From: Planctomycetaceae bacterium
GTDB taxonomy: Bacteria > Planctomycetota > Planctomycetia > Planctomycetales > Planctomycetaceae
DNA: 64,000 nucleotides
Assembly: GCA_021732785.1 (NCBI GenBank)
Contig: JAKFUG010000008.1
Span: forward strand, 115,002 to 179,001
Direction of reading: 5' to 3'
Of this stretch, positions 25,758-36,568 are shown piece by piece. The notes under the pieces are model-generated. The model was not told the DNA's origin and searched no databases. It was given only the letters and a program-made list of their open reading frames with translations. Position 1 is the stretch's first letter. Every line of letters starts with the position of its first letter. Both the position numbers and the translations under genes were made by a program.

Positions 25758-28736
25758 CTATCGAGCCGACTGGAATAGAGGCGGCTTTCCTTCACGCAGT
25801 GTCCACGAACCGGGAACCGCGACATCCGTGAAAGTTTGCACGCGCCCGGAGGGCCAACGGACGGTCAATTCGTCAATCCGGTTGGCGTCTCCCGTTCCGA
25901 AGAGGAGTCGGCGTTCATTGCTGCATTGGTAACCATCGCCGGCGGTCAATTGGCGCGTGATTTTCCGCGCGCCGATTTTGGCTTCGACGATGGTTCCAAT
26001 GGCCTCGCGATTGGATTCGGTGCCGATCAATTGCAGCGAGAAAGAATGTCCAGTCGTCGCGGTTGTGTTCGTGAGCAAGGCCACCGGTTCGAATAGATCG
26101 CCGACGATCAGGTCTTCGCGGCCGTCGCGATTCCAGTCGAGCCGCGCCGCCGCCCGGCCGAGCCACTTTTGTTCAAAATACGGGCCAATTTGTTCCTTCG
26201 GCAATTCGATGAACCGCCCCGCGTCGTTCATGGCAAAAAGTTGCGGCGACATTTTGTACGGTCGATTGAAGCGCGTCAGATCATCCAGGTGACCGTTCGC
26301 CACAAACAGTTCGAGCCGTCCGTCCAGATCGGCGTCGAGGAATTGCGTCCCGAAGCCCAGCAGGGGAAGCGACGGTTCTTCGAGCCCGCGCTTGCGTGTT
26401 TGATCTTCAAAGAAACCCGGGGCTGAGTTCACGAACAGCGTGTTCGGTTCGGCGAGAAAGTTGGTGATGAACAGGTCCATGCGGCCATCGTCATCGATAT
26501 CACCGACCGCGACCCCCATGCAGGCGGTGGCTTTGCCGGAACCGTTGAACGCCACTCCGGCTTCAATGCCGCATTCGCGCATCCGCGGACGATGATTCCC
26601 CTCCAATTCGGGACGAAAGAAGAACGCCGGAGTGGTGTCGTTCGCCACAAACAGGCTCAGTCGTCCCGAACCGTCGGCATCCCAGGCGGCAACGCCGAGT
26701 CCCATGCCGGGCGGGAAATCGCCGAGGATTTCCGCCGTCGCTTCCCGAAAGTGGCCATCCCCGAGGTTCTGCCACAACTGGTCTGGTTGCCCGTAAAAAT
26801 CCTGCGGCAAACACTGCTTCGGGGAACCATCAGGGTGATGGCACACGCGATCGAAAACGTCGGCGGCGGTGAGGTAGTTCACGTCGTAGATGTCCGGCAA
26901 CCCGTCGCCGGTCAGATCCGCCATGATGGTGCTAGTGGTCCAACTGTTCGACTTCAAGCCCGCGGAAGTTGTCGCATCGACGAAGGTTCCATCACCGCAA
27001 TTCAGCCAAAGCTGGTTGTTCCCGATGTTGGCGACATACATATCGGGAAAGCCGTCGGCATTGTAATCGCCGATGGTCACGCCTTGTCCGAAACCCTCTT
27101 CATGAAGGCCGGCGAAATCTGTGACGTCGGTGAATCGCGCTCCGCCATCGTTGCGAAACAGGCGATCTCCCCGGCTCCGATCGCGCGATCCCGGTGGCCA
27201 GGTGCAACCCTGGGTGAGGATGAGATCCGGGTTGCCGTCGACATCGTAATCGAGCACGCCGATGCCGCCGCCGGTGAATTCGAACATCCGATGCGTCGGT
27301 GGACCGGTGACACCATCGTCATAACGAAATGTCACGCCCGCCGTCGCCGCATCATTGCGAAATGTGGGGACCGCAACGGTGCGATCCGATTGGTTCTTGG
27401 GGATCGGTGATTCGCGTTTCCACTGCGGCAACGGAAAGCGCGAAAGATCGATGGTGAGGGCCACGTTGGCGGCCGAAGTCACCTGCTGTAATGGTTCGTC
27501 TTTCAAACGGCGACTCAACCGCTCCGCATAGGACCGTAACGTGGGGGAATTCGGCTCGAGTTCCAGTGCGAATCGACACCACCCGTAAGCTTCCCACAAT
27601 CGCCCGGCGGCTTCGTAGGCTTGAGCAAGCGGGAACAGCAATTCCGGTCGACCTCGATCTGCGGCGAAGAGAACGCGGTTCTGAATTTCCTCCAGGGCCG
27701 TGATCTGCTGCACACGGTTGCGGAAGGCCTCGGCGATGGCCGGTTCCCCGGCTTCCGCCAGGCAGTGGGCCAGGCGAAAGGTTGCTGCCTTGGCTTCCGG
27801 ACCGCGGCGGACCGCTTCCCAATAACAGCGAATCGCGCCGGGACGATCGTCTAACACCTCCGCCATTTGACCACGCAGTGACCATGTTTCCGCGACCTCA
27901 TTCGCGGCGGACGGCAATGACTCATTCCACGCGGCATACTCCGTAGATCGTTCCGCAAGCAGGAGCAATCGGCCGATTAACAATCGTTGTGTAACGCCTT
28001 CGGGGTCGTGTTGAATCGCTGATTTCAACCAGTCTTCGGCTTCCGCCGGTCGTTCCTGGTTGAGCGCTTGCCACGCCAGTCCGATCAAGGGATTCGGATC
28101 GTCGGGAACGGCTTCACAGGCGGACTTCAACAGGTCCGGGTTGTCGATGGCGACTTCCCCGCGCACGAGACGGGTTAACACATCGGGATCGTCCCCCTGG
28201 CGGATGAGACGCAGGAGGGAAGGGGTGGCTTCTCGCATCCGGCCACACAGGCTGAGCAAGTCGGCGAGGGTCTGGTTCGCGGTGGTATTGTCGGGATCGA
28301 TGTCCAACGCGGCCCGACACGCGCGCTCGGCTTCGGCGAGATGATGTCGATGATTCAGTTGAATGTCCGCTTCCCGCAGCAGAGCCTGCAAACGGACGGC
28401 ATTCCCCGCGGAGGTGAGCTTTCGCAGATGCTCGACGGCTCGCGTCCAGGCCAGCCGTTTGGCCGCACAGTCACTCGCGAGCAAGGCCGCTTCGGCGAGA
28501 CGTGAATTTCGATCGAAAGCCTGTGCCGCCAGTTGCTCCGCTTGATCAAATCGCCCGGCGGCTTGTTCCGCCCGCGCGGCGATCAGCAATTGGTCGGCAG
28601 ACATGCGCGGCGAAGAGACGGTCCACCAAACCAGCAGACCGCAACCGAGGATCGTCCCGATGACGAGTCCGGCAATCACGGGGCGTCGTGAGGGAGTTGG
28701 TCTCGGTATCGGTGGTGGATTGCGGCGGCGCGCCAC
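25758..28736 (-). CDS. TPR + VCBS + ASPIC/UnbV (CRTAC1-type) protein
   Basis: A large protein of about 992 residues if the GTG at 28736 is used; no ATG is well placed after the upstream stop at 28784, so the start is uncertain. An N-terminal helix ('VIAGLVIGTILGCGLLVWW') anchors it. Residues ~50-420 are tetratricopeptide-like helix pairs ('AEQAAGRFDQAEQLAAQAFD'). Then come calcium-binding-loop VCBS/FG-GAP repeats with D-x-D-x-D-G-x-x-D loops ('DYDVDGNPDLIL', 'DYNADGFPDMYVANI'). The C-terminus has an ASPIC/UnbV domain ('NREAIGTIVEAKIG...QLTAGDGYQCSNER...VRWPSG'). It is a paralogue of the gene directly upstream and probably acts outside the cytoplasmic membrane; the exact role is unknown. Confidence 0.85.
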   Translation of the reverse strand: MARRRNPPPIPRPTPSRRPVIAGLVIGTILGCGLLVWWTVSSPRMSADQLLIAARAEQAAGRFDQAEQLAAQAFDRNSRLAEAALLASDCAAKRLAWTRAVEHLRKLTSAGNAVRLQALLREADIQLNHRHHLAEAERACRAALDIDPDNTTANQTLADLLSLCGRMREATPSLLRLIRQGDDPDVLTRLVRGEVAIDNPDLLKSACEAVPDDPNPLIGLAWQALNQERPAEAEDWLKSAIQHDPEGVTQRLLIGRLLLLAERSTEYAAWNESLPSAANEVAETWSLRGQMAEVLDDRPGAIRCYWEAVRRGPEAKAATFRLAHCLAEAGEPAIAEAFRNRVQQITALEEIQNRVLFAADRGRPELLFPLAQAYEAAGRLWEAYGWCRFALELEPNSPTLRSYAERLSRRLKDEPLQQVTSAANVALTIDLSRFPLPQWKRESPIPKNQSDRTVAVPTFRNDAATAGVTFRYDDGVTGPPTHRMFEFTGGGIGVLDYDVDGNPDLILTQGCTWPPGSRDRSRGDRLFRNDGGARFTDVTDFAGLHEEGFGQGVTIGDYNADGFPDMYVANIGNNQLWLNCGDGTFVDATTSAGLKSNSWTTSTIMADLTGDGLPDIYDVNYLTAADVFDRVCHHPDGSPKQCLPQDFYGQPDQLWQNLGDGHFREATAEILGDFPPGMGLGVAAWDADGSGRLSLFVANDTTPAFFFRPELEGNHRPRMRECGIEAGVAFNGSGKATACMGVAVGDIDDDGRMDLFITNFLAEPNTLFVNSAPGFFEDQTRKRGLEEPSLPLLGFGTQFLDADLDGRLELFVANGHLDDLTRFNRPYKMSPQLFAMNDAGRFIELPKEQIGPYFEQKWLGRAAARLDWNRDGREDLIVGDLFEPVALLTNTTATTGHSFSLQLIGTESNREAIGTIVEAKIGARKITRQLTAGDGYQCSNERRLLFGTGDANRIDELTVRWPSGRVQTFTDVAVPGSWTLREGKPPLFQSAR

Positions 28737-28783
28737 GGAAACGAATCTTTCAAGCCAGGGCCATTGCGGGAGGTCATCAGGAA

Positions 28784-31777
28784 TTACGGAGCGCGGCCGG
28801 TCGAGACCGCAATGACACTCGATAATGCCGGACCGCTTCGCTGAACGGCGCGCGGTGCGGCTTCGATGAATTCGAGCGTGACCCCGACGGGCACATTCTC
28901 CGCCATCGACTGCGCTCCGGAAGGCCATTGCACGGTGATTTTGTCGACGCGCGGAGCATTTCCCAAGCCGAATTGCAGCCAGCGTTCATTGCTGGCCATG
29001 TAACCGTCTCCGGCGACAAGTTGTTTCTTCCACGTTCGATCGCCGGCACGCACTTCAACCGTGGTGCCAATCGCGTCGCGCGCACTGTGCCGGGCCGAGA
29101 GCCGCACGCCGACAAACGCCCCGGCTCCTTGTGTCGCATTGATCACCAGGGACGCGGGATCGCCGATATTGGAAGCGACGAAATCCATCAGGCCGTCGCG
29201 GTTCCAGTCGAGTCGTGACAGGCCGCGTCCCACTCGCTTTTGCTCGAAAAACGGTCCCACCTGGACGGCCATTCGCTCTTCAAATTGACCGGCACCAACA
29301 TTCCTAAAGAACTGCGGACGCATGTGGAATTCGCCCCCTTGATCACGGTAATCATCGACGTGGCCGTTCACGCCGACGAGATCGGGGTTCCCATCGCGAT
29401 CGGCATCGAGGAACTGGGTTCCCCAACCGACAAACGGCCACGTAGCAGCCCGCAGTCCCGCAGGGGCCGCACTGTCCACAAACAAGCCGGATGAATCCTG
29501 CAAGAGCAGCAAGCTCGGTTCATCTTTGAAGGTCGATAAGTAGAAATCGAGGCGGCCGTCTCCATCGGCATCGTCGGCGGCAATCCCCATGGAGGCCATC
29601 GCCAGCCCGTCCTGATTGAAGGCCACGCCGCTGATGAAGGCTTCGTCACTCAAATTCACGTGGTATCGATCGGCTGTCGCCCGGTTGCGGAGTAAAAAAT
29701 TCGGCACCTGATCGTTGGCAATGAACAGACACGGGCGGCCTTGTTCCTGTAAATCAAACGCGACAATACCCAACCCCTTGCCGTCGATTTCCGGCGTTGG
29801 CGGTGTCACCAATTCAAAGGTGCCATCCCCGCGGCTGATCAACAGCCGGTCCGGCGATCCGGCAAACGCGCTTGGCGAACACCCTTTCCCCTGACAAATG
29901 CGTTCGTAAACCTGCGGTCCTTCGACGTAGTTCACATCGTATAAATCCGGATGACCATCGGCGTTCAAGTCGACAAGGACACAACTGGTGGTGAAATCGG
30001 TTGAGGTGATCCCCGCGAAGTCGGTCACGTCGGTGAAAGTCCCATCGCCGTTGTTGTGCAGCAACTGATTTCGGCCGACGTTGCCCACATACAGATCGGG
30101 GAAACCATCATTGTCGAAGTCGCCCACGGCGGCCCCTTGTCCGAATCCGTGGTCGACCAATCCTGCGGCCTCCGTGACGTCGACGGCTTGCTGTCCGCCA
30201 TGATTTCGGAAGAGTCGATCGGTCCATCGGCCGGGCGGTTCCGGTTCGGATTTGCCGGTCAGCCAGGTTCCGCCTTGAGGAAAAAAGAGATCGGGCCATT
30301 GGTCGCCGTCATAATCGAGCACGGCCACGCCCCCGCCGGTTTGTTCGAACATGCGCGCTCCGGGAGTCGCAGGATCATAGCCGTTCTCGTAGGTGAATTC
30401 CGGACCGCGAGCGGCTTCCTGAAAGCGAATCGTGGCCTCACGGTTGGTTCCCGGCGACGGTGTGGAACTGCGACCGGGTGCGGGCAGCGCGGCCCAATCC
30501 GGGAATGTCGATAAATCATAGCGCAGCGCTAAATCTTCACGAACCGATACCAGCGGCAAGTCGTGATTGAGCTGGCTCCCCACACGGGCTAACAGCGCAT
30601 GCGTCCATGCGGCCTGGGGAAACTTCTCGCGCGCGATGATGCCCCAGGCCCCCGCTTCCCAGAGGCGGCCCATTTGCTCCAGCAACTCCGCGATGCCCCG
30701 CAGCGGTTCTTCCCGTTGCGAATTCGACCGCAGCGATTGATCGAAGAACTGCGTCAACTGAATCAACTGTTTCGATCGGGCTTCGACGGCTTCCACGCTC
30801 GGGTGATTCAGCGACCGCAACACTTGTCCCCATTGAAACACGGCGCGGCGTTGAGTGGGGGCGCGACGCAGAGACTCCCAGAAACACCGGGCGGCCATCT
30901 GCGGCTGATTGTGCTTGCGGGCCCATAATCCGCGGAGGTAATGCAGATCGGGATCATCCACCGCCTGGGCGGGCAAACGGCTGTGCCACTCGATGAACGC
31001 GTCATCGTTTCCATTCACCAGCAATTCCCCCAACAGCATTTGTGCCGCGAGGACCTCCGGCGACGCTTGCACAATTTGCTGCAATTGAGGCAGCGCCTCG
31101 GCCGTTCTTCCCTCCCATAACGTATGAGCGGCTAAACCCAGACGAACGAGGGAATCCTCCGGCGCTTGCTTCGCACAGTCTTCCAGGTAAGGACGCTGCT
31201 CAATCGGCCGATCCGGATCGCCGAACAGCACCAGTTCGGTGATTTCGGCCTTTCCGCTCCGGACGAGAAACAAGTAATGCGGCACCGATTCCCAACGCCG
31301 GCCGGAAATGCTCGTCAGAAATGCCAATCGTTCGTGCGTCAGGAGATGATTGGGAGCGTGGACGAGAAATTGACGGTACAGCGCTTCGGCGTCCGCCAGT
31401 TGACCGGCACCGCGGCAGACATCGGCGGCATAAAACCAACCGAGCGGCGGCTCGCCCGATTGACGCTGTCGTTTCGCGAGCGCCTGGTAATGCTCAACCG
31501 CATCGCGCGCGCGGTGATTTTTAGCGGCGGCTTCCCCCGCCACAGCGAGAGCGGCATCCCGTTCGGCACTGTCTCGGGGGATTGCCAATGCGAGCGTTTC
31601 CGCATCGCGGAAATCCCCCGTCGCCAATGCCGATTTGGCTTGAGCCAGCCGTGGTGGTGACGGAGCCGGCTTGCTGTAGCATCCGCTGAGCAGGATCCCC
31701 AGCGCAAATGCCAGCAGCGCGACATTCCAACCCGTTCGGTCGAAATGTCGCGCTGCTGGATGATCATCGCGACTCAT
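28784..31777 (-). CDS. TPR + VCBS + ASPIC/UnbV lipoprotein, paralogue
   Basis: A 997-residue protein with the same domain order as its downstream neighbour: TPR-like helices (~40-420), VCBS/FG-GAP calcium loops ('DYDGDQWPDLFF', 'DFDNDGFPDLYVGN', 'DADGDGRLDFYLS') and a C-terminal ASPIC/UnbV domain ('RDAIGTTVEVRAGD...LVAGDGYMASNERW...VQWPSG'). The N-terminus has a lipoprotein signal with the lipobox 'LLSGC' (Cys ~33), so it is likely anchored to a membrane by lipid. It starts 21 bases after the small lipoprotein gene and ends 47 bases before the second copy, indicating one transcript. The pair looks like a tandem duplication that has diverged. Confidence 0.88.
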   Translation of the reverse strand: MSRDDHPAARHFDRTGWNVALLAFALGILLSGCYSKPAPSPPRLAQAKSALATGDFRDAETLALAIPRDSAERDAALAVAGEAAAKNHRARDAVEHYQALAKRQRQSGEPPLGWFYAADVCRGAGQLADAEALYRQFLVHAPNHLLTHERLAFLTSISGRRWESVPHYLFLVRSGKAEITELVLFGDPDRPIEQRPYLEDCAKQAPEDSLVRLGLAAHTLWEGRTAEALPQLQQIVQASPEVLAAQMLLGELLVNGNDDAFIEWHSRLPAQAVDDPDLHYLRGLWARKHNQPQMAARCFWESLRRAPTQRRAVFQWGQVLRSLNHPSVEAVEARSKQLIQLTQFFDQSLRSNSQREEPLRGIAELLEQMGRLWEAGAWGIIAREKFPQAAWTHALLARVGSQLNHDLPLVSVREDLALRYDLSTFPDWAALPAPGRSSTPSPGTNREATIRFQEAARGPEFTYENGYDPATPGARMFEQTGGGVAVLDYDGDQWPDLFFPQGGTWLTGKSEPEPPGRWTDRLFRNHGGQQAVDVTEAAGLVDHGFGQGAAVGDFDNDGFPDLYVGNVGRNQLLHNNGDGTFTDVTDFAGITSTDFTTSCVLVDLNADGHPDLYDVNYVEGPQVYERICQGKGCSPSAFAGSPDRLLISRGDGTFELVTPPTPEIDGKGLGIVAFDLQEQGRPCLFIANDQVPNFLLRNRATADRYHVNLSDEAFISGVAFNQDGLAMASMGIAADDADGDGRLDFYLSTFKDEPSLLLLQDSSGLFVDSAAPAGLRAATWPFVGWGTQFLDADRDGNPDLVGVNGHVDDYRDQGGEFHMRPQFFRNVGAGQFEERMAVQVGPFFEQKRVGRGLSRLDWNRDGLMDFVASNIGDPASLVINATQGAGAFVGVRLSARHSARDAIGTTVEVRAGDRTWKKQLVAGDGYMASNERWLQFGLGNAPRVDKITVQWPSGAQSMAENVPVGVTLEFIEAAPRAVQRSGPALSSVIAVSTGRAP

Positions 31778-31798
31778 GCAACAATCGCCATAGTGACA

Positions 31799-32290
31799 CT
31801 ATTTGAGATTGAAAACGAACTCATTTTTTCCGTTGGCTTCCACCTTCTCGGAGAGCGGCGTATTGGCCGCATCGCTGAAAATTGCGGGGAGCACGTTCCC
31901 GGTGGTCTTCCCTTTTTTCCCTGAATGGGACTCGCCGTAACTTTTCGTGGGGTCCGTTCCATGGGCGATTTCCGTCGAGGCGGGTGCCGTCACGGTCATG
32001 GTAATCATGACTTTGTATTCCCCCTCGGCCGCGCCATCTCCGGCCCGGTACGTGGTGAGAGTGAATTCACCGTTGTCATTTGTGCGACCAACGGCCGCCG
32101 GTTGCTTGCCTTGCGGGGAAAACGACACGGCCGCGTCAATCAGCGGATTTCCAAGATAGGTGACTTTCCCTTTCGTTTTGTACACGGTTGCCCGCGAGCC
32201 CGCCCCGGCACCTTTATCACCGCATCCGATCAAACCGATGGGAGCCAAAAGCATCACCGCCAACATGAGATGTGTGTACAGGGTTCGCAC
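31799..32290 (-). CDS. Small lipoprotein with carboxypeptidase-regulatory-like fold
   Basis: A 163-residue protein with a lipoprotein signal (lipobox 'LIGC', Cys ~23) and a body matching the beta-sandwich regulatory-like domain common in planctomycetes: 'KGKVTYLGNPLIDAAVSFSP', 'GRTNDNGEFTLTTYRAGDGA' and 'GEYKVMITM'. It lies between the DUF1559 gene and the tandem TPR-CRTAC1 genes on the same strand. This neighbour set recurs in planctomycete genomes as I know them. A surface structural role is inferred. No catalytic residues are apparent. Confidence 0.85.
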   Translation of the reverse strand: MRTLYTHLMLAVMLLAPIGLIGCGDKGAGAGSRATVYKTKGKVTYLGNPLIDAAVSFSPQGKQPAAVGRTNDNGEFTLTTYRAGDGAAEGEYKVMITMTVTAPASTEIAHGTDPTKSYGESHSGKKGKTTGNVLPAIFSDAANTPLSEKVEANGKNEFVFNLK

Positions 32291-32330
32291 GATACGGTCT
32301 TCCTGTCAAAAACCAGGGGGTAGAAAAACA

Positions 32331-32364
32331 TAGAGTGAGGGCTGGTGAAACAACCCTCACTCTA
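32331..32364 (-). terminator. Hairpin after the DUF1559 gene
   Basis: The perfect 11-bp stem TAGAGTGAGGG/CCCTCACTCTA is followed on the minus strand by TGTTTTTC. It is likely an intrinsic terminator or attenuator between the DUF1559 gene and the lipoprotein/CRTAC1 genes, allowing high pilin-like expression with lower downstream read-through. Confidence 0.8.
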
Positions 32365-32394
32365 CAGGACACACCTCAAGAATTCCAATTCTTG

Positions 32395-33501
<1,107 letters not shown>

Positions 33502-33568
33502 AAATGACTCCTGAATGGGGACGCCGGGAAATGAAAAGATGCCGAGAATTCGGCAGAGACCAACTTCC

Positions 33569-33596
33569 AGAATATCGTCAACCACCACCCCGTCAA
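33569..33596 (-). promoter_or_regulatory. Sigma70-like promoter of the DUF1559 gene
   Basis: On the minus strand TTGACG (33596-33591) is followed after 16 bases by TATTCT (33574-33569). Initiation would be near 33562, giving a leader of about 60 bases. The leader contains the short palindrome GCCGAGAATTCGGC at 33541-33554. Confidence 0.5.
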
Positions 33597-33882
33597 TTCA
33601 GATTTCATGTTCCTTTCAGAAAATGACGAGATTTCACGCCGAAAGTTCGTCAGAGGGGGAGGGAATAGCCTGAAAAGAGTCGGGAAGAACCGCGAAATCC
33701 CGCACGGATTGTGGTTGATGCGGACCTGAGCGTGCGCAAAAAGGGCCGTGAGCGCATCCGCCCGGGAGCGCGCTTCCGGAGAGAATGCGCGAGCCGCGGC
33801 CAACCCGAGAAAGTCGACGCCAAATCCTATTTCTATTCCACATAAAGACTTGCGTCGAATTCGTGCCCATGCCCGAGGGCGA
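33597..33882. other. Intergenic region without recognised gene
   Basis: Together with 33502-33596 this is a 381-base gap between the DUF1559 start and the end of the small secreted-protein gene. Apart from the promoter and the 14-base palindrome noted, no gene, repeat or terminator was recognised. Confidence 0.5.
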
Positions 33883-34371
33883 TTATTTCGCGGTGAGTGA
33901 CAGGTCCGTGATCGTCACTTGGCAAGCCTCTAATCCCAGCGAGATCGTCAGCCGGTTCTTGGTCTTCGTGTTGACGTTTTCCGCACGAAAACGGAACTCG
34001 TGGTCGCCGACCGTCTTGCCGATGACAATCTGTTCGCCGAAGCCGATGGGATGCCAGTCGGCTTCATCGATTCCCATGCTGACGCCCACGTTGACCACGC
34101 TGTCGGCTTTCGCTTTGAACTTCAGGACGTAGTCCTTGCCTTCCTGAAGATCGAGCCCGGTCATCACGGCTTGCACGTGCCAGTCGGTTCCGGTGACTTT
34201 GGTGCTCGCGACTACGAGCGCATTGTCGGTGACTTTGAGAGTTCCCTTGCCCCCTTCGTGTTCTTCCAGCCGCCACGATTCCATCTTGTTGAACGATTTG
34301 AGCAGATTCGGCGCATCGGCGGCAAGGGCGGCCGTTCCCGCGAACACCATCAACGTCACGAGGCACTTCAT
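33883..34371 (-). CDS. Small secreted protein, carbohydrate-binding-like fold
   Basis: A 162-residue protein with a clear signal peptide (residues 1-18, 'MKCLVTLMVFAGTAALA'). The mature part reads as one beta-sandwich: 'KGTLKVTDNALVVASTK', 'QEGKDYVLKFKAKADSVVNV', 'VGDHEFRFRAENVNTKTKNR'. The pattern 'Y.LKFKAKAD..' followed by a strand-rich end is that of CBM4/9-like jelly rolls found in secreted planctomycete proteins. It has no cysteines in the mature region and no catalytic residues. Ligand unknown. The start is fixed by the signal sequence; codons upstream are read-through. Confidence 0.75.
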   Translation of the reverse strand: MKCLVTLMVFAGTAALAADAPNLLKSFNKMESWRLEEHEGGKGTLKVTDNALVVASTKVTGTDWHVQAVMTGLDLQEGKDYVLKFKAKADSVVNVGVSMGIDEADWHPIGFGEQIVIGKTVGDHEFRFRAENVNTKTKNRLTISLGLEACQVTITDLSLTAK

Positions 34372-34534
34372 GTTGATCACTCCAGGCTGAGAGGCGGACA
34401 AGATGCGATTCCGAACGGATCGCCGTGGCGGAATTGTAATGGGTCTGCGTCCGGGCGACGAATCCCGCCGCCATGCTTTCCGCAGGTGATAACGGGAACG
34501 GCCTGGCTTATCCCGCGGATCGGTTTCACGACCA

Positions 34535-36301
34535 TCAGGACACTGGCGGCTCAGAGCCGTCACTGGCGCCCGCCTTCGATGCCATCTCGCTGTTCAAGTA
34601 CTCTTCTGATGTGATCAAATTCCACTTTTCGTCACCGAGAACTTGCAGCACGTGCGTGTGGTACTTGGCGACCTGCGGACGATGGCTGATGCTGATCACG
34701 GTGGCGTCGCTCTTTTGCAGGGCGTCATAAATCCGGGCTTCGTTTTCTTCATCGAGTGCGCTGGTGGCCTCGTCCAGAATGACAAACGGACGCTCGGCAA
34801 TGATGACGCGGGCCACGGCGAGGCGTTGCTGTTCTCCCAAAGAAAGAACCTTGCCCCAATCGGCGGAAATGTCGAGGCCGCCGCAGCGTTCCACCAGCTT
34901 GGGCAGATTCACGAACTCCAGGACTTCCTGCAGACGTTCATTGGTGATCCCTTCTTTCTGACACGGATACAGAAGTTGTTCCCGGAGCGTGCCGATGATG
35001 AGATACGGGCGCTGCGGCAGGAACAGCATTTGATCGAGGGGTGGGCGCGTGACGGTGCCATCTCCCGAACGCCAAAGCCCGGCAAAGGCACGGAGCAGCG
35101 AGCTTTTCCCGCCGCCGCTGGCTCCGACAATCATCAGGCCTTCGCCGTTCTCGATGGCGAGGGACATGTCGCGCACGAGCGTCCGCTTTCCGTCGGGTGT
35201 CTCCAGGGTCACATGGTCGAAGGCGACGTGCGAATCTTCGACCGTGGTAATTTCTTCCTTCACCGGCGAGGGATTGTCTTCATCGACAAACGAGGCTTTA
35301 TCGAGCACCTTGACGAAGCGATCGAGACGGCCGACGCCGGCGGCGAAGACGCTTAATAAATCGAACTTGTTCACGATCACATTGAGCGCACTGAACACTG
35401 CGGAAAAGGCCCCGACGGCTTCGGTCACGGTTCCCGGTTCGAGAGCGCCGCTCATGACGCCGGGTGCCAGGATCACGCCCGGAATCACCACAATCGCCGT
35501 GGTGAAGCCGTATTGAAAAATATTCAGGAAGAATTGCCAGCCGATCAAGCGTTTGTAGTTGGCCACGACGTCGGTCAACCGCGTGCTGAGAATCTGATGT
35601 TCCTGCGACTCACCGTTGTAGAACGCGATCGATTCCGCATTCTCGCGAAGGCGGACGAGGCCGAAACGAAAATCGGCCTCTTTGCGGAGCTGGAAAAAAT
35701 TCAGACCGACCAAAGGGCGGCCGAAGACCAGCCACGTCACCAGCGTTCCGACCACGGCATAAATCAGCAGGAACACCACGAGCGTCTTTGAAATAAACCA
35801 GAGCAGCCCGCTGTAGGCGATCAACTGGAGCAGTGTTTCGATAAAAATCAGCAGGAAGTAAATCGAACGGGAAGTGAACGAATCGATGTCCTGGGTGATG
35901 CGTTGATCGGGGTTATCAATGTTCGGCATATAAGCGAGTTTGTAGAACGCCCGATTTGCAAAATACTTCTTCATGTAGAAGCCGGTCATCCATTCGCGCC
36001 AATGGACGGTGAGCCGATCGCGCACGAAGTAGTACAACCCGTAGATCGGCACGCCGAGGACGATCAAAGCGATGCTGTAATAGATCGACGTCCAGTAGCG
36101 CTCGCTGTCGCGCTGCGCCAGGGCGGTTGTGAATTCCCCGGTTTGCCGGACGACCAGAACACCGACGGCGGTGTTGGCGAGCATGAGCCCGACGAGGAGG
36201 GCCAGCAGTCCCCAGGCGACGAAAGATTTATCCGAACTCAGGTAGGGCTTCGTGAGGACGAGAAACCGGGGGACAAGGCGTCCCTTCAAACGAGAAAGCA
36301 T
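34535..36301 (-). CDS. ABC transporter, SbmA/BacA-YddA-like fused permease-ATPase
   Basis: A 588-residue half-transporter with membrane and ATPase domains in one chain; ATG at 36301. The permease half (~1-330) has six hydrophobic segments and the family-typical stretch 'VHWREWMTGFYMKKYFANRAFY...NIDNPDQRITQDID'. The ATPase has Walker A 'VGASGGGKSS', Q-loop 'FLPQRPYLIIGTLREQLLYP', signature 'LSLGEQQRLAVARV', Walker B 'FVILDEATSALD' and the H-loop in 'SISHR'. This is the ABC_membrane_2 family, related to SbmA/BacA, the vitamin B12 transporter BacA of mycobacteria and peroxisomal ABCD proteins. It functions as a dimer; the substrate is uncertain. Confidence 0.92.
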   Translation of the reverse strand: MLSRLKGRLVPRFLVLTKPYLSSDKSFVAWGLLALLVGLMLANTAVGVLVVRQTGEFTTALAQRDSERYWTSIYYSIALIVLGVPIYGLYYFVRDRLTVHWREWMTGFYMKKYFANRAFYKLAYMPNIDNPDQRITQDIDSFTSRSIYFLLIFIETLLQLIAYSGLLWFISKTLVVFLLIYAVVGTLVTWLVFGRPLVGLNFFQLRKEADFRFGLVRLRENAESIAFYNGESQEHQILSTRLTDVVANYKRLIGWQFFLNIFQYGFTTAIVVIPGVILAPGVMSGALEPGTVTEAVGAFSAVFSALNVIVNKFDLLSVFAAGVGRLDRFVKVLDKASFVDEDNPSPVKEEITTVEDSHVAFDHVTLETPDGKRTLVRDMSLAIENGEGLMIVGASGGGKSSLLRAFAGLWRSGDGTVTRPPLDQMLFLPQRPYLIIGTLREQLLYPCQKEGITNERLQEVLEFVNLPKLVERCGGLDISADWGKVLSLGEQQRLAVARVIIAERPFVILDEATSALDEENEARIYDALQKSDATVISISHRPQVAKYHTHVLQVLGDEKWNLITSEEYLNSEMASKAGASDGSEPPVS

Positions 36302-36568
36302 GAAGTGCAATACCTAAGGTGTCGCTGTGGTGCGGCGGAGCAGGGGGGCGAGGGCCATGGAGCGAATCTTCAACATTTCGCTCTCGAAATCCTACCCGGC
36401 GACCGAGGGGTTCCGCCATGAGAGTGGCTTCGATTGGGAGGCGTTTGCCCCGATCTGTAGCCGCTGCCCCACCGGTGCGGTACGCTATTGCCGCGTCTTG
36501 TTGCCGATCGGCGACGAAGACGATCCTGTCGCTTTTCGTTTCTTGAGAGTTTGTTCGGAAGGTCTTTT